The notes: generated by a model not told the origin, from the letters alone. Shown: positions 8,038-17,617, counted from the stretch's first letter. The stretch is DNA of 64,000 nt from CAVVJA01 sp963779485 (GCA_963779485.1 CAVZYJ010000023.1:186001-250000); one strand, 5' to 3'. Numbers and translations: made by a program.

Positions 8038-8576
8038 TACTTACCTGTCTTCCCGGCCTTGCGGCGGACGACCTCGCCCTGGTACCGCACGCCCTTGCCC
8101 TTGTACGGGTCGGGCTTGCGCAGCTTGCGAATGTTCGCCGCCACCTCGCCGACCTTCTGCTTGTCGATGCCCTCCACCGCGAAGCGGGTCGGAGCCTCGA
8201 CCCGGAACGTGATGCCGTCGGGTGCGTGCACCCACACCGGGTGCGAGTAGCCCAACGCGAACTCCAGGTCGCTGCCGCGCGCCTGCACCCGGTAACCGGT
8301 GCCGACGATCTCGAGCGTCTTCGTGTACCCGACCGTGACGCCGGTCACCATGTTGGCGATCAGCGTGCGCGACAGCCCGTGGAGCGCTCTCGATTCCCGC
8401 TCGTCGTCCGGCCGGGTGACCTCGAGCGCCCCATCGTCTCCGCGGCGCACCGAGATGGGCACCGCGACGACGTGCCGCAGGGTCCCCTTGGGACCGGTGA
8501 CCGTGACGTCCTGGCCATCGATGGTGACCTCGACCCCGCTCGGGACGGCGATCGGGAGCCGGCCAATTCGACTCAT
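8037..8576 (-). CDS. rplF: 50S ribosomal protein L6 (uL6)
   Basis: Two-domain 50S protein near the factor-binding site, 179 aa from ATG 8574-8576 (MSRIGRLPIAVPSGVEVTID). An in-frame codon four residues upstream is less likely because L6 proteins begin MSRIG. C-terminal signature: GIDKQKVGEVAANIRKLRKP then PYKGKGVRYQGEVVRRKAGK. It overlaps rplR by one base. Confidence 0.97.
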   Translation of the reverse strand: MSRIGRLPIAVPSGVEVTIDGQDVTVTGPKGTLRHVVAVPISVRRGDDGALEVTRPDDERESRALHGLSRTLIANMVTGVTVGYTKTLEIVGTGYRVQARGSDLEFALGYSHPVWVHAPDGITFRVEAPTRFAVEGIDKQKVGEVAANIRKLRKPDPYKGKGVRYQGEVVRRKAGKTGK

Positions 8577-8630
8577 CGTGAACTCCATACTGCGCCGCAG
8601 ACGCGGCTGCGAGAAAGGCTCATCCGTCGC

Positions 8631-9038
8631 TCACCAGATGTAGGCGAGGACTTCCCCGCCCACTCCACGCTTGGCGGCCTGCCGATCGGTCAACAGCCCG
8701 GACGACGTCGAGATGATCGCGGTGCCTAGGCCGCCGAGCACCCGGGGCAGCCCCGTCGACTTGGCGTAGACGCGCAGTCCCGGCTTGGATACCCGCCGCA
8801 CGCCGGCGATGCTGCGCTCGCGGTTCGGTCCGTACTTCAGGTCGAGCGTGAGCACCCGGCCGACCTGGCCCTCCGGGGCGTCGGCCACGTGGAATCCGGC
8901 GATGTACCCCTCTTGCTTGAGGATCCCGGCGATGTTGTTCTTCAGTTTCGACGCCGGCATGGTGACCTCGTCGTGAAAGGCCGAGTTGGCATTGCGGAGC
9001 CGGGTGAGCATGTCCGCGATGGGGTCGGTCATCGTCAT
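8631..9038 (-). CDS. rpsH: 30S ribosomal protein S8 (uS8)
   Basis: Central-domain 16S rRNA-binding protein, 135 aa; in E. coli it is also the spc-operon autoregulator. MTMTDPIADMLTRLRNANSA is followed by SKLKNNIAGILKQEGYIAGF and the signature GLGTAIISTSSGLLTDRQAA, ending GGEVLAYIW. A second ATG two codons in is equally possible (MTDPIADML). It lies 54 bp upstream of rplF and 120 bp downstream of rpsZ. Confidence 0.97.
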   Translation of the reverse strand: MTMTDPIADMLTRLRNANSAFHDEVTMPASKLKNNIAGILKQEGYIAGFHVADAPEGQVGRVLTLDLKYGPNRERSIAGVRRVSKPGLRVYAKSTGLPRVLGGLGTAIISTSSGLLTDRQAAKRGVGGEVLAYIW

Positions 9039-9158
9039 GAGACGGCCTCGACTCTCCGGCCCGGGTGGAGCTTGGTCATGATCGGATCTTCTTTCTCGCA
9101 GCGGTTCCGCGCGCGGCCTGCCACGAAGCGGTGGAAACGGACGTTCACTGGTCGGACG

Positions 9159-9344
9159 TCACCAGCTCGACTTGGTCACGCCGGGCAATTCGCCGGCATG
9201 CGCCATCTCCCGCAGACAGATTCGGCAGAGGCCGAATTTGCGATAGACCGAGCGGGGGCGCCCACAGCGCTGGCAGCGGGTATAGCCGCGGACCGCGAAT
9301 CTCGGCTTCGACGCCGCTTTGTTGACCAGTGCTTTCTTCGCCAT
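9159..9344 (-). CDS. rpsZ: 30S ribosomal protein S14 type Z (uS14)
   Basis: Short 61-aa zinc-binding S14, part of the 30S head. Zinc ligands are C24, C27, C40 and C43 (YTRCQRCGRPRSVYRKFGLC then RICLREMAHAGELPGVTKSS). This C-plus form is encoded within the spc operon in actinomycetes; a longer zinc-free paralogue is often found elsewhere under Zur control. Only 3 bp separate it from rplE. Confidence 0.97.
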   Translation of the reverse strand: MAKKALVNKAASKPRFAVRGYTRCQRCGRPRSVYRKFGLCRICLREMAHAGELPGVTKSSW

Positions 9345-9347
9345 TCG

Positions 9348-9914
9348 TCAGTTCTCCTTGAACGGAAAGCCGAGCGCGCGCAGCAGGGCTCGTCCCTCGT
9401 CGTCCGTCTTCGCCGTGGTGACCACCGTGATGTCCATGCCGCGCTGGCGATCGATGGTGTCCGGGTCGATCTCGTGGAACATCGACTGCTCGGTGAGACC
9501 GAAGGTGTAATTGCCCCGACCGTCGAACTGTGCGGGCGACAGGCCCCGGAAGTCCCGGATGCGGGGCAAGGCCAGCGTCAGCAATCGGTCCAGGAACTCC
9601 CACATCCGGTCACCGCGCAAAGTCACCTTGGCGCCAATGGGCATTCCCTCGCGGAGCTTGAACTGCGCGATCGACCGGCGAGCGCGTTGCACGAGCGGTT
9701 TCTGCCCGGTGATCAGCGCGAGATCGCGCACCGCTCCGTCCATCAACTTGGCGTCCTTCGCCGCCTGGCCCACGCCCATGTTGACGACGATCTTGACCAG
9801 CGCCGGCACTTGCATCGGGTTGGCGTAGCCGTGCGACTTGGTCAACTCCGGCACGATGTCGTTCCGGTACCGGGTCTTGAGCCGTGGCACCGGAATCTCG
9901 GTCGTAGCGGTCAC
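9348..9914 (-). CDS. rplE: 50S ribosomal protein L5 (uL5)
   Basis: 5S rRNA- and P-site-tRNA-contacting protein, 188 aa. Key segments: PALVKIVVNMGVGQAAKDAK, LITGQKPLVQRARRSIAQFK, GMPIGAKVTLRGDRMWEFLD and the C-terminal RGMDITVVTTAKTDDEGRAL LRALGFPF. It overlaps rplX by 4 bp, so the two are translationally coupled. Confidence 0.98.
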   Translation of the reverse strand: MTATTEIPVPRLKTRYRNDIVPELTKSHGYANPMQVPALVKIVVNMGVGQAAKDAKLMDGAVRDLALITGQKPLVQRARRSIAQFKLREGMPIGAKVTLRGDRMWEFLDRLLTLALPRIRDFRGLSPAQFDGRGNYTFGLTEQSMFHEIDPDTIDRQRGMDITVVTTAKTDDEGRALLRALGFPFKEN

Positions 9915-10228
9915 TTGAGATCCTTCCCCGAGCGCCGGGCAACGCGTACGTTGCGCCCGGTTTCCTCGTCGTGCCGGTAGCCGATTCGGGTCGCTACTCC
10001 ACCCTCGATGACCATGACGTTGCTGGCGTCGACGGCGGCTTCGACGTGTTCGATGCCGCCCGCCTTGGCCCCGCGCTGCGTCGTCGTCACCCGGGTGTGC
10101 TTCGTCACCCGATTGACGCCCTCGACCACGACCCGGTTGCGCACCGGATCCGCGGCGATGACCTTGCCCTTGACGCCGCGGTCCTTTCCGGCGATGACGA
10201 CGACCTCGTCGCCCTTCTTGACCTTCAT
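9911..10228 (-). CDS. rplX: 50S ribosomal protein L24 (uL24)
   Basis: Assembly-initiator protein of the 50S subunit, 105 aa, with the N-terminal KOW motif (MKVKKGDEVVVIAGKDRGVK GKVIAADP) and VVVEGVNRVTKHTRVTTTQR. It overlaps rplE by 4 bp and follows rplN with a 27-bp gap. Confidence 0.98.
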   Translation of the reverse strand: MKVKKGDEVVVIAGKDRGVKGKVIAADPVRNRVVVEGVNRVTKHTRVTTTQRGAKAGGIEHVEAAVDASNVMVIEGGVATRIGYRHDEETGRNVRVARRSGKDLK

Positions 10229-10255
10229 GCCCTCACCTCGCTGTTACCACTCATC

Positions 10256-10624
10256 TCACAGCACCTCGGGGGCCAGCGAAATGATCTTCATGAACCGTTT
10301 GTCACGCAGCTCGCGGCCGACCGGACCGAAGATGCGCGTGCCCCGCGGCTCGCCGTCGGCCCGGATCAGTACAGCCGCGTTCTCGTCGAAGCGGATGTAG
10401 CTGCCGTCCGGCCGACGTCGCTCCTTGACGGTGCGCACGATGACCGCCTTGACGACGTCGCCCTTCTTCACACCGGCACCGGGTAGCGCGTCCTTGACCG
10501 TAGCCACGATGATGTCGCCGATGCCCGCATAGCGCCGTCCGGAGCCGCCCATTACCCGGATGCACAAGATCTCCTTGGCTCCGGTGTTGTCGGCGACGCG
10601 CAGTCGCGACTCCTGCTGAATCAC
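10256..10624 (-). CDS. rplN: 50S ribosomal protein L14 (uL14)
   Basis: Highly conserved inter-subunit bridge protein, 122 aa: MIQQESRLRVADNTGAKEIL, CIRVMGGSGRRYAGIGDIIV, and the C-terminal FGPVGRELRDKRFMKIISLA PEVL. Exact family length. 40 bp downstream of rpsQ. Confidence 0.98.
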   Translation of the reverse strand: MIQQESRLRVADNTGAKEILCIRVMGGSGRRYAGIGDIIVATVKDALPGAGVKKGDVVKAVIVRTVKERRRPDGSYIRFDENAAVLIRADGEPRGTRIFGPVGRELRDKRFMKIISLAPEVL

Positions 10625-10664
10625 TGCTTACTCCATGCCTCTGGATCGAGCCGCGCGGTCGCGA

Positions 10665-10928
10665 CTACTTGGCCTTTTCGAGAACCTCGACGACACGCCA
10701 CCGCTTGGTAGCCGACAGCGGCCGGGTCTCCATGATCAGTACCCGGTCCCCGATCGTCACCGCGTTGGACTCGTCATGTGCTTTGAGCTTGTTCGTGCGC
10801 CGGATCACCTTGCCGTACAGGGCGTGTTTGACCCGGTCTTCGACGGCGACCACCACGGTCTTGTCCATCTTGTCGCCCACCACTCGGCCCTCGCGGGTCT
10901 TGCGGTGCGATGTCCTTACCTCGCTCAT
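10665..10928 (-). CDS. rpsQ: 30S ribosomal protein S17 (uS17)
   Basis: OB-fold primary 16S rRNA-binding protein, 87 aa from the ATG at 10926-10928 (MSEVRTSHRKTREGRVVGDK MDKTVVV). The frame stays open upstream into the rpmC gene, but that part has no S17 similarity, so this start is preferred. C-terminal signature: LIMETRPLSATKRWRVVEVL EKAK. It is followed by rplN. Confidence 0.97.
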   Translation of the reverse strand: MSEVRTSHRKTREGRVVGDKMDKTVVVAVEDRVKHALYGKVIRRTNKLKAHDESNAVTIGDRVLIMETRPLSATKRWRVVEVLEKAK

Positions 10929-10992
10929 GCCTATGCTCCTCTGCTCTTCGCGCAAGCGCACATGCACCCCACGAAAACGCCGCGATGCTCGC

Positions 10993-11226
10993 TCATGCCG
11001 AAGCCTCTTGCTCGTCCGGCGCCACCGACAGGCCCAGCTCCCGCTCGCGCAGGATCGTGTAGATCCGAGCGATGTCATGCCGCACGGTGCGCAGCCGCCG
11101 GTTGTTGTCGAGCTGTCCGGTCGCCATCTGGAACCGCAGATTGAACAGTTCCTCCTTGGCCTCTCGCAGCCGGGTCTCCAACTCGTCGTCGTGTAGCTCA
11201 CGCAGCTCGCTGGGTTGGCTCGTCAT
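10993..11226 (-). CDS. rpmC: 50S ribosomal protein L29 (uL29)
   Basis: Small alpha-helical protein at the 50S exit tunnel, 77 aa: ELRELHDDELETRLREAKEE LFNLRFQMATGQLDNNRRLR. Its ATG overlaps the rplP TGA by one base (TGATG). A short acidic tail (SVAPDEQEASA) follows. There is a 64-bp spacer to rpsQ. Confidence 0.97.
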   Translation of the reverse strand: MTSQPSELRELHDDELETRLREAKEELFNLRFQMATGQLDNNRRLRTVRHDIARIYTILRERELGLSVAPDEQEASA

Positions 11227-11645
11227 CAGAAATCACCTGATTCGCGCGTGATGATGCGGCACTTCATGGGCAACTTGTGGATCGCTCGAGTCAGCGCCTC
11301 GCGAGCGACGGTCTCGTTCGGGAACGACAATTCGAACAGCACGCGGCCCGGCTTTACGTTCGCGATCCACCACTCCGGCGAACCCTTGCCCGAGCCCATT
11401 CGGGTCTCCGCCGGCTTCTTCGTGAGCGGACGGTCGGGGTAGATGTTGATCCATACCTTCCCGCCCCGACGAATTCGACGGTTGATCGCGATACGCGCTG
11501 ACTCGATCTGCCGGTTCGTGACGTAGGCCGGCTCCAGCGCCTGGATGCCGTACTCACCGAATGCGACGCGAGTACCGCCGCTCGCCATGCCGCTACGGCT
11601 GGGGTGGTGTTGCTTGCGGTGTTTGACCCGCCGTGGGATGAGCAT
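11226..11645 (-). CDS. rplP: 50S ribosomal protein L16 (uL16)
   Basis: Late-assembly protein near the A-site tRNA elbow, 139 aa, standard length. It begins MLIPRRVKHRKQHHPSRSGM, then EYGIQALEPAYVTNRQIESA RIAINRRIRRGGKVWINIYP, and ends MKCRIITRESGDF. Translationally coupled with rpmC (TGATG) and 3 bp from rpsC. Confidence 0.98.
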   Translation of the reverse strand: MLIPRRVKHRKQHHPSRSGMASGGTRVAFGEYGIQALEPAYVTNRQIESARIAINRRIRRGGKVWINIYPDRPLTKKPAETRMGSGKGSPEWWIANVKPGRVLFELSFPNETVAREALTRAIHKLPMKCRIITRESGDF

Positions 11646-11648
11646 GGC

Positions 11649-12590
11649 TCAGCTCTCCGATCCACTCGTCGGCGTCTCGGTCTCCGCGACCAGGGTCGCC
11701 GCAGCGTCGCTGCCCTGCCGAGCCTCGACCTTTGCCTCCTCGGCGGCGATCCGGGTTGCCTCGTCGGCGACGATGGCCGCGTCCTCGATCACGTGGGCCC
11801 GCTCAGCGGCAACGGTTGGCTCCGCCGCTGATCGGCCGACGTCCGTGCCGGTACCGGTCGTACCCTGAGAGCCGGATCGGCGAGGACGGCTCGTCGCCGG
11901 CCGTTCCCGGCGCTGCCGCAAGACTTCGGCGGCCGCAGCCGCCTCCCGCTCGGCGCGAGACCCAGTCGGGACCTCCCCCTTGTACAGCCATACCTTCACA
12001 CCGATGCGGCCGAACGTGGTCCTCGCCTCGTAGAAGCCGTAGTCGATGTTCGCCCGCAGCGTATGCAGCGGCACACGGCCCTCGCGGTAGAACTCCGATC
12101 GGCTCATCTCGGCGCCCCCAAGGCGACCCGAGCACTGCACCCGAATGCCCTTGATTCCCGGACTCTTCAGCGCCGACTGCATACTCTTGCGCATCGCCCT
12201 CCGGAAGCTGACCCGGTTCGACAACTGCTCGGCCACACCCTGCGCCACCAGCTGGGCGTCGCCTTCGGGGTTCTTCACCTCGAGGATGTTCAGCTGGACC
12301 TGTTTGTTGGTCAGCTTCTCCAGCTCACCGCGAATGCGATCGGCTTCTGCCCCGCGGCGGCCGATCACGATGCCAGGCCGGGCCGTGTGGATGTCGACGC
12401 GGACCCGGTCCCGGGTGCGCTCGATCTCGACCTTGGCGATGCCAGCACGTTCCATGCCTTTGGTCATCAGCCGCCGGATCGCCACGTCCTCTTTGACGTA
12501 GTCGGCATACTGTTTGTCGGCGAACCACCGGCTCTTGAAGTCGGTGGTGATGCCGAGGCGGAACCCGTGCGGGTTGACCTTCTGACCCAT
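11649..12590 (-). CDS. rpsC: 30S ribosomal protein S3 (uS3) with long C-terminal extension
   Basis: 30S head protein at the mRNA entry tunnel with helicase activity; 313 aa. Residues 1-210 match the family: MGQKVNPHGFRLGITTDFKS, the KH domain with VRVDIHTARPGIVIGRRGAE, and SEFYREGRVPLHTLRANIDY GFYEA. About 100 further residues form a low-complexity tail rich in Ala, Glu, Arg, Thr and Ser. Actinobacterial S3 proteins often carry such tails (about 270-290 aa total), so this one is at the long end. Function of the tail is unknown. Confidence 0.97.
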   Translation of the reverse strand: MGQKVNPHGFRLGITTDFKSRWFADKQYADYVKEDVAIRRLMTKGMERAGIAKVEIERTRDRVRVDIHTARPGIVIGRRGAEADRIRGELEKLTNKQVQLNILEVKNPEGDAQLVAQGVAEQLSNRVSFRRAMRKSMQSALKSPGIKGIRVQCSGRLGGAEMSRSEFYREGRVPLHTLRANIDYGFYEARTTFGRIGVKVWLYKGEVPTGSRAEREAAAAAEVLRQRRERPATSRPRRSGSQGTTGTGTDVGRSAAEPTVAAERAHVIEDAAIVADEATRIAAEEAKVEARQGSDAAATLVAETETPTSGSES

Positions 12591-12633
12591 TACTTTCCCG
12601 CCTCACTCATGCATTTCGCAGTACGTTGCTCGC

Positions 12634-13029
12634 TCATGACCGTCCGCGTCCCTTCGGTGCCGGACCTTCGATGCTCTCGACCTCCACCGTGATGTGGGAG
12701 GTGCGCTTGCGGATGCGGTAGGCCCGCCCCTGCGCGCGCGGTCGAAATCGTTTGAGCATCGGCCCCTCGTCCACGTATGCCTGCGATACGAACAGGCTGT
12801 CCGGGTCGAGTTCGAAGTTGTGCTCCGCATTCGCGATCGCGCTCGCGAGTACCTTCGCCACCGGCTCGCTCGCCGCCTGAGGAGCGAACTTGAGCACGGA
12901 CAGTGCTTCCTGTGCCGGCAGATTGCGAATGAGCTCGACGACGCGGCGCGCCTTCATCGGCGAGACCCGGACGTAGGTCGCCCGCGCAAAGGCGGTGCGG
13001 ACGTCGTCCGTGTCGGTGTTGGCAGCCAT
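12634..13029 (-). CDS. rplV: 50S ribosomal protein L22 (uL22)
   Basis: Protein with a beta-hairpin lining the nascent-peptide exit tunnel, 131 aa. Seen: ATYVRVSPMKARRVVELIRN, FAPQAASEPVAKVLASAIAN AEHNFELDPDSLFVSQAYVD, and RRFRPRAQGRAYRIRKRTSH-type C-terminus (KRFRPRAQGRAYRIRKRTSH ITVEVE). 43 bp separate it from rpsC and 21 bp from rpsS. Confidence 0.97.
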   Translation of the reverse strand: MAANTDTDDVRTAFARATYVRVSPMKARRVVELIRNLPAQEALSVLKFAPQAASEPVAKVLASAIANAEHNFELDPDSLFVSQAYVDEGPMLKRFRPRAQGRAYRIRKRTSHITVEVESIEGPAPKGRGRS

Positions 13030-13050
13030 GATGTCCTCTTCTTCGTCTGC

Positions 13051-13332
13051 TCAGGCGCGCCGAGCGCGACGGTCGTCCCTCACGTGGCCGCGGAAAGTGC
13101 GCGTTGGCGCGAACTCACCGAGCTTGTGCCCGACCATGCCCTCGGTGATGAACACCGGCACGTGCTTGCGACCGTCGTGCACGGCGATCGTCTGCCCCAG
13201 CATGTCCGGGATGATCGTCGAGCGGCGGGACCACGTCTTGATCACCGCCTTGGAGTTTCGGTCGTTCTGCGCATCCACCTTCTTCAACAGGTGGTCGTCG
13301 ACGAACGGACCCTTCTTCAACGAGCGTGGCAT
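13051..13332 (-). CDS. rpsS: 30S ribosomal protein S19 (uS19)
   Basis: 30S head protein that forms a complex with S13, 93 aa: MPRSLKKGPFVDDHLLKKVD, IKTWSRRSTIIPDMLGQTIA and VPVFITEGMVGHKLGEFAPT RTFRGHVRDDRR. Standard length. 7 bp from rplB. Confidence 0.98.
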   Translation of the reverse strand: MPRSLKKGPFVDDHLLKKVDAQNDRNSKAVIKTWSRRSTIIPDMLGQTIAVHDGRKHVPVFITEGMVGHKLGEFAPTRTFRGHVRDDRRARRA

Positions 13333-13339
13333 CGGTTTA

Positions 13340-14173
13340 CTACCTCTTCTTGTTCGTGCGTCGACGGCGGACGATCAGAGCATCGCTCGCCTTGCGGCGC
13401 CGGGTACGGCCCTCGGGCTTGCCTCCGGGGTTGACCGGATGGCGCCCACCCGACGTCTTACCCTCGCCGCCGCCGTGTGGGTGGTCGACCGGGTTCATCG
13501 CCACGCCGCGAACGGATGGACGCTTTCCCTTCCAGCGCATGCGGCCGGCCTTGCCCCAGTTGATGTTCGACTGCTCGGCGTTGCCGACCTCGCCGACCGT
13601 GGCCCGGCACCGCACGTCGATGTTGCGGATCTCCCCGGACGGCATGCGCAGCTGCGCATAGGGGCCCTCCTTCGCCACCAACTGGACGCTTGCACCAGCC
13701 GATCGGGCGATCTTGGCGCCCCCGCCTGGTCGCATCTCAATGGCGTGCACCACCGTGCCGACCGGGATGTTGCGCAGCGGCAGCGCGTTACCCGGCTTGA
13801 TATCGGCCCGCGGGCCGCTTTCAACGGTGTCGCCCTGCTTGAGCAGACGCGGCGCGAGGATGTAACGCTTGTCGCCGTCGGCGTAGTGCAGCAGGGCAAT
13901 GCGCGCGGTTCGGTTCGGGTCGTACTCGATGTGCGCGACCTTGGCCGGCACGTCGTCCTTGTCGTCCCGACGAAAGTCGATCAACCGGTACGCGCGCTTG
14001 TGACCCCCGCCCTGGTGCCGGGTCGTGATCCGGCCGGAGCTGTTGCGGCCACCCCGGTTGTGCAGCGGGCGGACCAGCGACTTCTCCGGCTCGTCGCGCG
14101 TGATCTCGACGAAGTCCGCCACGCTCGCGCCACGACGGCCCGGGGTCGTCGGCTTGTACTTACGGATACCCAT
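13340..14173 (-). CDS. rplB: 50S ribosomal protein L2 (uL2)
   Basis: Core 23S rRNA-binding protein next to the peptidyl-transferase centre, 277 aa. MGIRKYKPTTPGRRGASVAD leads into the OB-fold RNA-binding domain, and the C-terminal signature GRMRWKGKRPSVRGVAMNPV DHPHGGGEGKTSGGRHPV contains the conserved histidine (HPHGGG). 32 bp from rplW. Confidence 0.98.
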   Translation of the reverse strand: MGIRKYKPTTPGRRGASVADFVEITRDEPEKSLVRPLHNRGGRNSSGRITTRHQGGGHKRAYRLIDFRRDDKDDVPAKVAHIEYDPNRTARIALLHYADGDKRYILAPRLLKQGDTVESGPRADIKPGNALPLRNIPVGTVVHAIEMRPGGGAKIARSAGASVQLVAKEGPYAQLRMPSGEIRNIDVRCRATVGEVGNAEQSNINWGKAGRMRWKGKRPSVRGVAMNPVDHPHGGGEGKTSGGRHPVNPGGKPEGRTRRRKASDALIVRRRRTNKKR

Positions 14174-14205
14174 CTACCTGTCAACTCCCACTGCGCTGCT
14201 CCGCC

Positions 14206-14493
14206 CTACTGCCCGAACACGTCGATGCGGTCGCCGGACCGCAACGTGACGATCGCGCGCTTGATGTTCCGGCGTCGGCCGTAGCCCAACCGGGTGCGCT
14301 TGCGCTTGCCTGGGCGATTGAAGGTGTTCACGTCGGTGACCTTGACGTTGAACACGCGCTCCACCGCAATCTTGATCTGCGTCTTGTTGGCCTGGGGGTG
14401 CACGTCGAACGTGTACTTGTTCTCGTCGAGGAGGCCGTAGCTCTTCTCCGAGATGATCGGAGCGAGCAGCACGTCGCGCGGATCGTCGAACAT
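14206..14493 (-). CDS. rplW: 50S ribosomal protein L23 (uL23)
   Basis: Exit-tunnel rim protein that docks trigger factor and SRP, 95 aa: DPRDVLLAPIISEKSYGLLD, YTFDVHPQANKTQIKIAVER VFNVKVTDVNT, and the basic loop NRPGKRKRTRLGYGRRRNIK RA. It overlaps rplD by one base, so translation is coupled. Confidence 0.98.
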   Translation of the reverse strand: MFDDPRDVLLAPIISEKSYGLLDENKYTFDVHPQANKTQIKIAVERVFNVKVTDVNTFNRPGKRKRTRLGYGRRRNIKRAIVTLRSGDRIDVFGQ

Positions 14494-15236
14494 CAGCTGT
14501 CCTCCTCTTCCTCGGCCGTGTCTTCATCCGACTCTTCCTCATCCGACGCCGAGGTCAACTCGTCGGCGACCGTGTCCGGCACCGCCGGTATCGGTGTGCT
14601 GACGGGTGAGACGCCGAGGAACGTCGTGAGCGCCGCCTCGGTGAATACGACCTCGTCACTGATCAGCACGTCGTAGGTATTGAGCTGACCGGGTTCGAGC
14701 AGATGGACGGTCGGTATGTTGCGCAGGCTCTTCCAGGTCAGCTCGTCATCCCGCTCAGCGACGAAGAGGATGTGCGGGGATTCGACGATGGCCGCCAACG
14801 CGCGGGCCGCGGCCCGGGTCGACGGCGTATCGCCGTCGACGATCGACGACACCACGTGGACGCGGTCGTTGCGCGCGCGGTCGGACAGCGCGCCGCGCAG
14901 CGCGGCCGCCTTCATCTTCTTCGGCGTGCGCTGGTCGTACGCTCGCGGTCGGGGTCCGTGGACGATCCCGCCACCGGCGAACTGGGGCGCTCGGTTCGAG
15001 CCCTGGCGGGCCCGGCCGGTCCCCTTCTGGCGATAGGGCTTCCGCCCGCCGCCGGCGACCTCGCCACGGGTTTTCGTCGCGTGCGTCCCCTGGCGGGCCG
15101 CAGCCAGCTGGCCGACGACGACCTGGTGGATGAGCGCGATGTTGGTCTGCACGTCGAAGACCTCGGGCGGCAGCTCGACCGTCGATGTTTCGGCCTTGGC
15201 GTCGAGCGGATTTCGCACGGTTACGGACAGGCTCAT
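14493..15236 (-). CDS. rplD: 50S ribosomal protein L4 (uL4) with acidic C-terminal tail
   Basis: Tunnel-constriction protein, 247 aa; in E. coli it autoregulates the S10 operon. Seen: the extended loop GGGRKPYRQKGTGRARQGSN RAPQFAGGGIVHGPRPR and the C-terminal LLEPGQLNTYDVLISDEVVF TEAALTTFLG. About 30 residues beyond the usual end form a strongly acidic tail (SASDEEESDEDTAEEEEDS). Such a tail is unusual for an rRNA-binding protein. It overlaps rplW by one base and lies 2 bp after rplC. Confidence 0.97.
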   Translation of the reverse strand: MSLSVTVRNPLDAKAETSTVELPPEVFDVQTNIALIHQVVVGQLAAARQGTHATKTRGEVAGGGRKPYRQKGTGRARQGSNRAPQFAGGGIVHGPRPRAYDQRTPKKMKAAALRGALSDRARNDRVHVVSSIVDGDTPSTRAAARALAAIVESPHILFVAERDDELTWKSLRNIPTVHLLEPGQLNTYDVLISDEVVFTEAALTTFLGVSPVSTPIPAVPDTVADELTSASDEEESDEDTAEEEEDS

Positions 15237-15238
15237 GG

Positions 15239-15883
15239 TCAGGCTCCCTTCGCCGCCGTGCGGACGAGGACCAGGCCGCCCTTGGGACCGGGAACAGCAC
15301 CCCGGATCAGCAGCAAGCCGCGCTCGGTGTCGACCTTGTGCACCACGAGGCCTTGCGTGGTCTGACGCTCATGGCCCATGCGGCCGGCCATTCGCACGCC
15401 CTTGAACACGCGGGCCGGAGTGGCGCAGGCACCGATCGAGCCTGGAGCCCGGTGCTTGCGCTGCGTTCCGTGGCCCGCGCCGAGGCCGTGGAAGCCGTGC
15501 CGCTTCATGACCCCGGCCGTGCCCTTGCCTTTCGTCGTACCAGTGACGTCGACCATTGCGCCGGCGTCGAACACGTCCGGACCGAGCTCCTGGCCGATCT
15601 CGTAGCCGTCCAGCGCATCGGTGCGCAGCTCGACCAGATGCCGGCGCGGCGTGACGTTCGCAGCCTTGAAGTGCCCGGCAACCGGCTTGCTGACCTTGCG
15701 AGGGTCGATCTGACCATAGGCGAGCTGGACGGCGCCGTAGCCGTCCTTCTCCGGCGTCCGGATCTGGGTGACCACGCATGGCCCGGCCTTGACGACGGTA
15801 ACCGGCACGATCCGGTTGTTCGCGTCGAAGACCTGGGTCATGCCGAGCTTCTCGCCCAGAATGCCTTTCGTATCGCTTGCCAT
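15239..15883 (-). CDS. rplC: 50S ribosomal protein L3 (uL3)
   Basis: Early-assembly 23S rRNA-binding protein near the peptidyl-transferase centre, 214 aa: GILGEKLGMTQVFDANNRIV, MVDVTGTTKGKGTAGVMKRH GFHGLGAGHGTQRKHRAPGS IGACATPARVFKGVRMAGRM G. The glutamine in the GHGTQRKHR-type motif that PrmB methylates in proteobacteria is present. 11 bp from rpsJ. Confidence 0.98.
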   Translation of the reverse strand: MASDTKGILGEKLGMTQVFDANNRIVPVTVVKAGPCVVTQIRTPEKDGYGAVQLAYGQIDPRKVSKPVAGHFKAANVTPRRHLVELRTDALDGYEIGQELGPDVFDAGAMVDVTGTTKGKGTAGVMKRHGFHGLGAGHGTQRKHRAPGSIGACATPARVFKGVRMAGRMGHERQTTQGLVVHKVDTERGLLLIRGAVPGPKGGLVLVRTAAKGA

Positions 15884-15894
15884 CTCGCGCTGCC

Positions 15895-16200
15895 CTACTG
15901 AATGTTCACGTCGACGCTGGCCGGCAGATCGATGCGCATGAGCGCGTCGACCGTCTTCGGCGTCGGGTCGAGGATGTCGATGAGCCGCTTGTGGGTGCGC
16001 ATCTCGAAGTGCTCGCGGCTGTCCTTGTACTTGTGCGGCGACCGGATGACGCAGTACACGTTCTTCTCGGTCGGCAGCGGCACGGGGCCGACAACCCGCG
16101 CGCCGGTTCGGGTAACCGTCTCGACGATCTTGCGCGCGCTCGCGTCGATAGCCTCGTGGTCGTAGGCCTTGAGCCGGATGCGGATCTTCTGTCCCGCCAT
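15895..16200 (-). CDS. rpsJ: 30S ribosomal protein S10 (uS10, NusE)
   Basis: 30S head protein and, as NusE, a transcription antitermination factor that links NusG to the ribosome; 101 aa. MAGQKIRIRLKAYDHEAIDA, then GPVPLPTEKNVYCVIRSPHK, RTHKRLIDILDPTPKTVDAL MRIDLPASVDVNI. First gene of the S10 operon; a hairpin after tuf lies about 90 bp upstream. Confidence 0.98.
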   Translation of the reverse strand: MAGQKIRIRLKAYDHEAIDASARKIVETVTRTGARVVGPVPLPTEKNVYCVIRSPHKYKDSREHFEMRTHKRLIDILDPTPKTVDALMRIDLPASVDVNIQ

Positions 16201-16285
16201 GTGCTAGCTCACCTTCACTGTGCTGGTCGGTGTCGAGCAGGTTCGAGCTCGCGGCTCACGCCGGAGCGGGCTGGCTGCGTTGGAC

Positions 16286-16327
16286 CTTGATGGGCGCAAC
16301 CGGCGAGCGCCCGTCTCGCCCATCAAG
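16286..16327 (-). terminator. Hairpin downstream of tuf, likely terminator
   Basis: Arms CTTGATGGGCG (16286-16296) and CGCCCATCAAG (16317-16327) pair perfectly over 11 bp with a 20-nt loop. It begins 21 bp past the tuf stop and precedes rpsJ, so it could separate the str and S10 transcripts. There is no T-tract on either strand, so termination would be partial or Rho-assisted; this is inferred from position. Confidence 0.6.
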
Positions 16328-16347
16328 ATCCGTTGCATCGTTGTTCG

Positions 16348-17541
<1,194 letters not shown>

Positions 17542-17617
17542 TGTGGATCCCTTTCCCTCTGGGCCTGTGCCGGTCTTTCTTCCCGGCTGGTTGGACTTTG
17601 AATGAAACCTGAGACGA

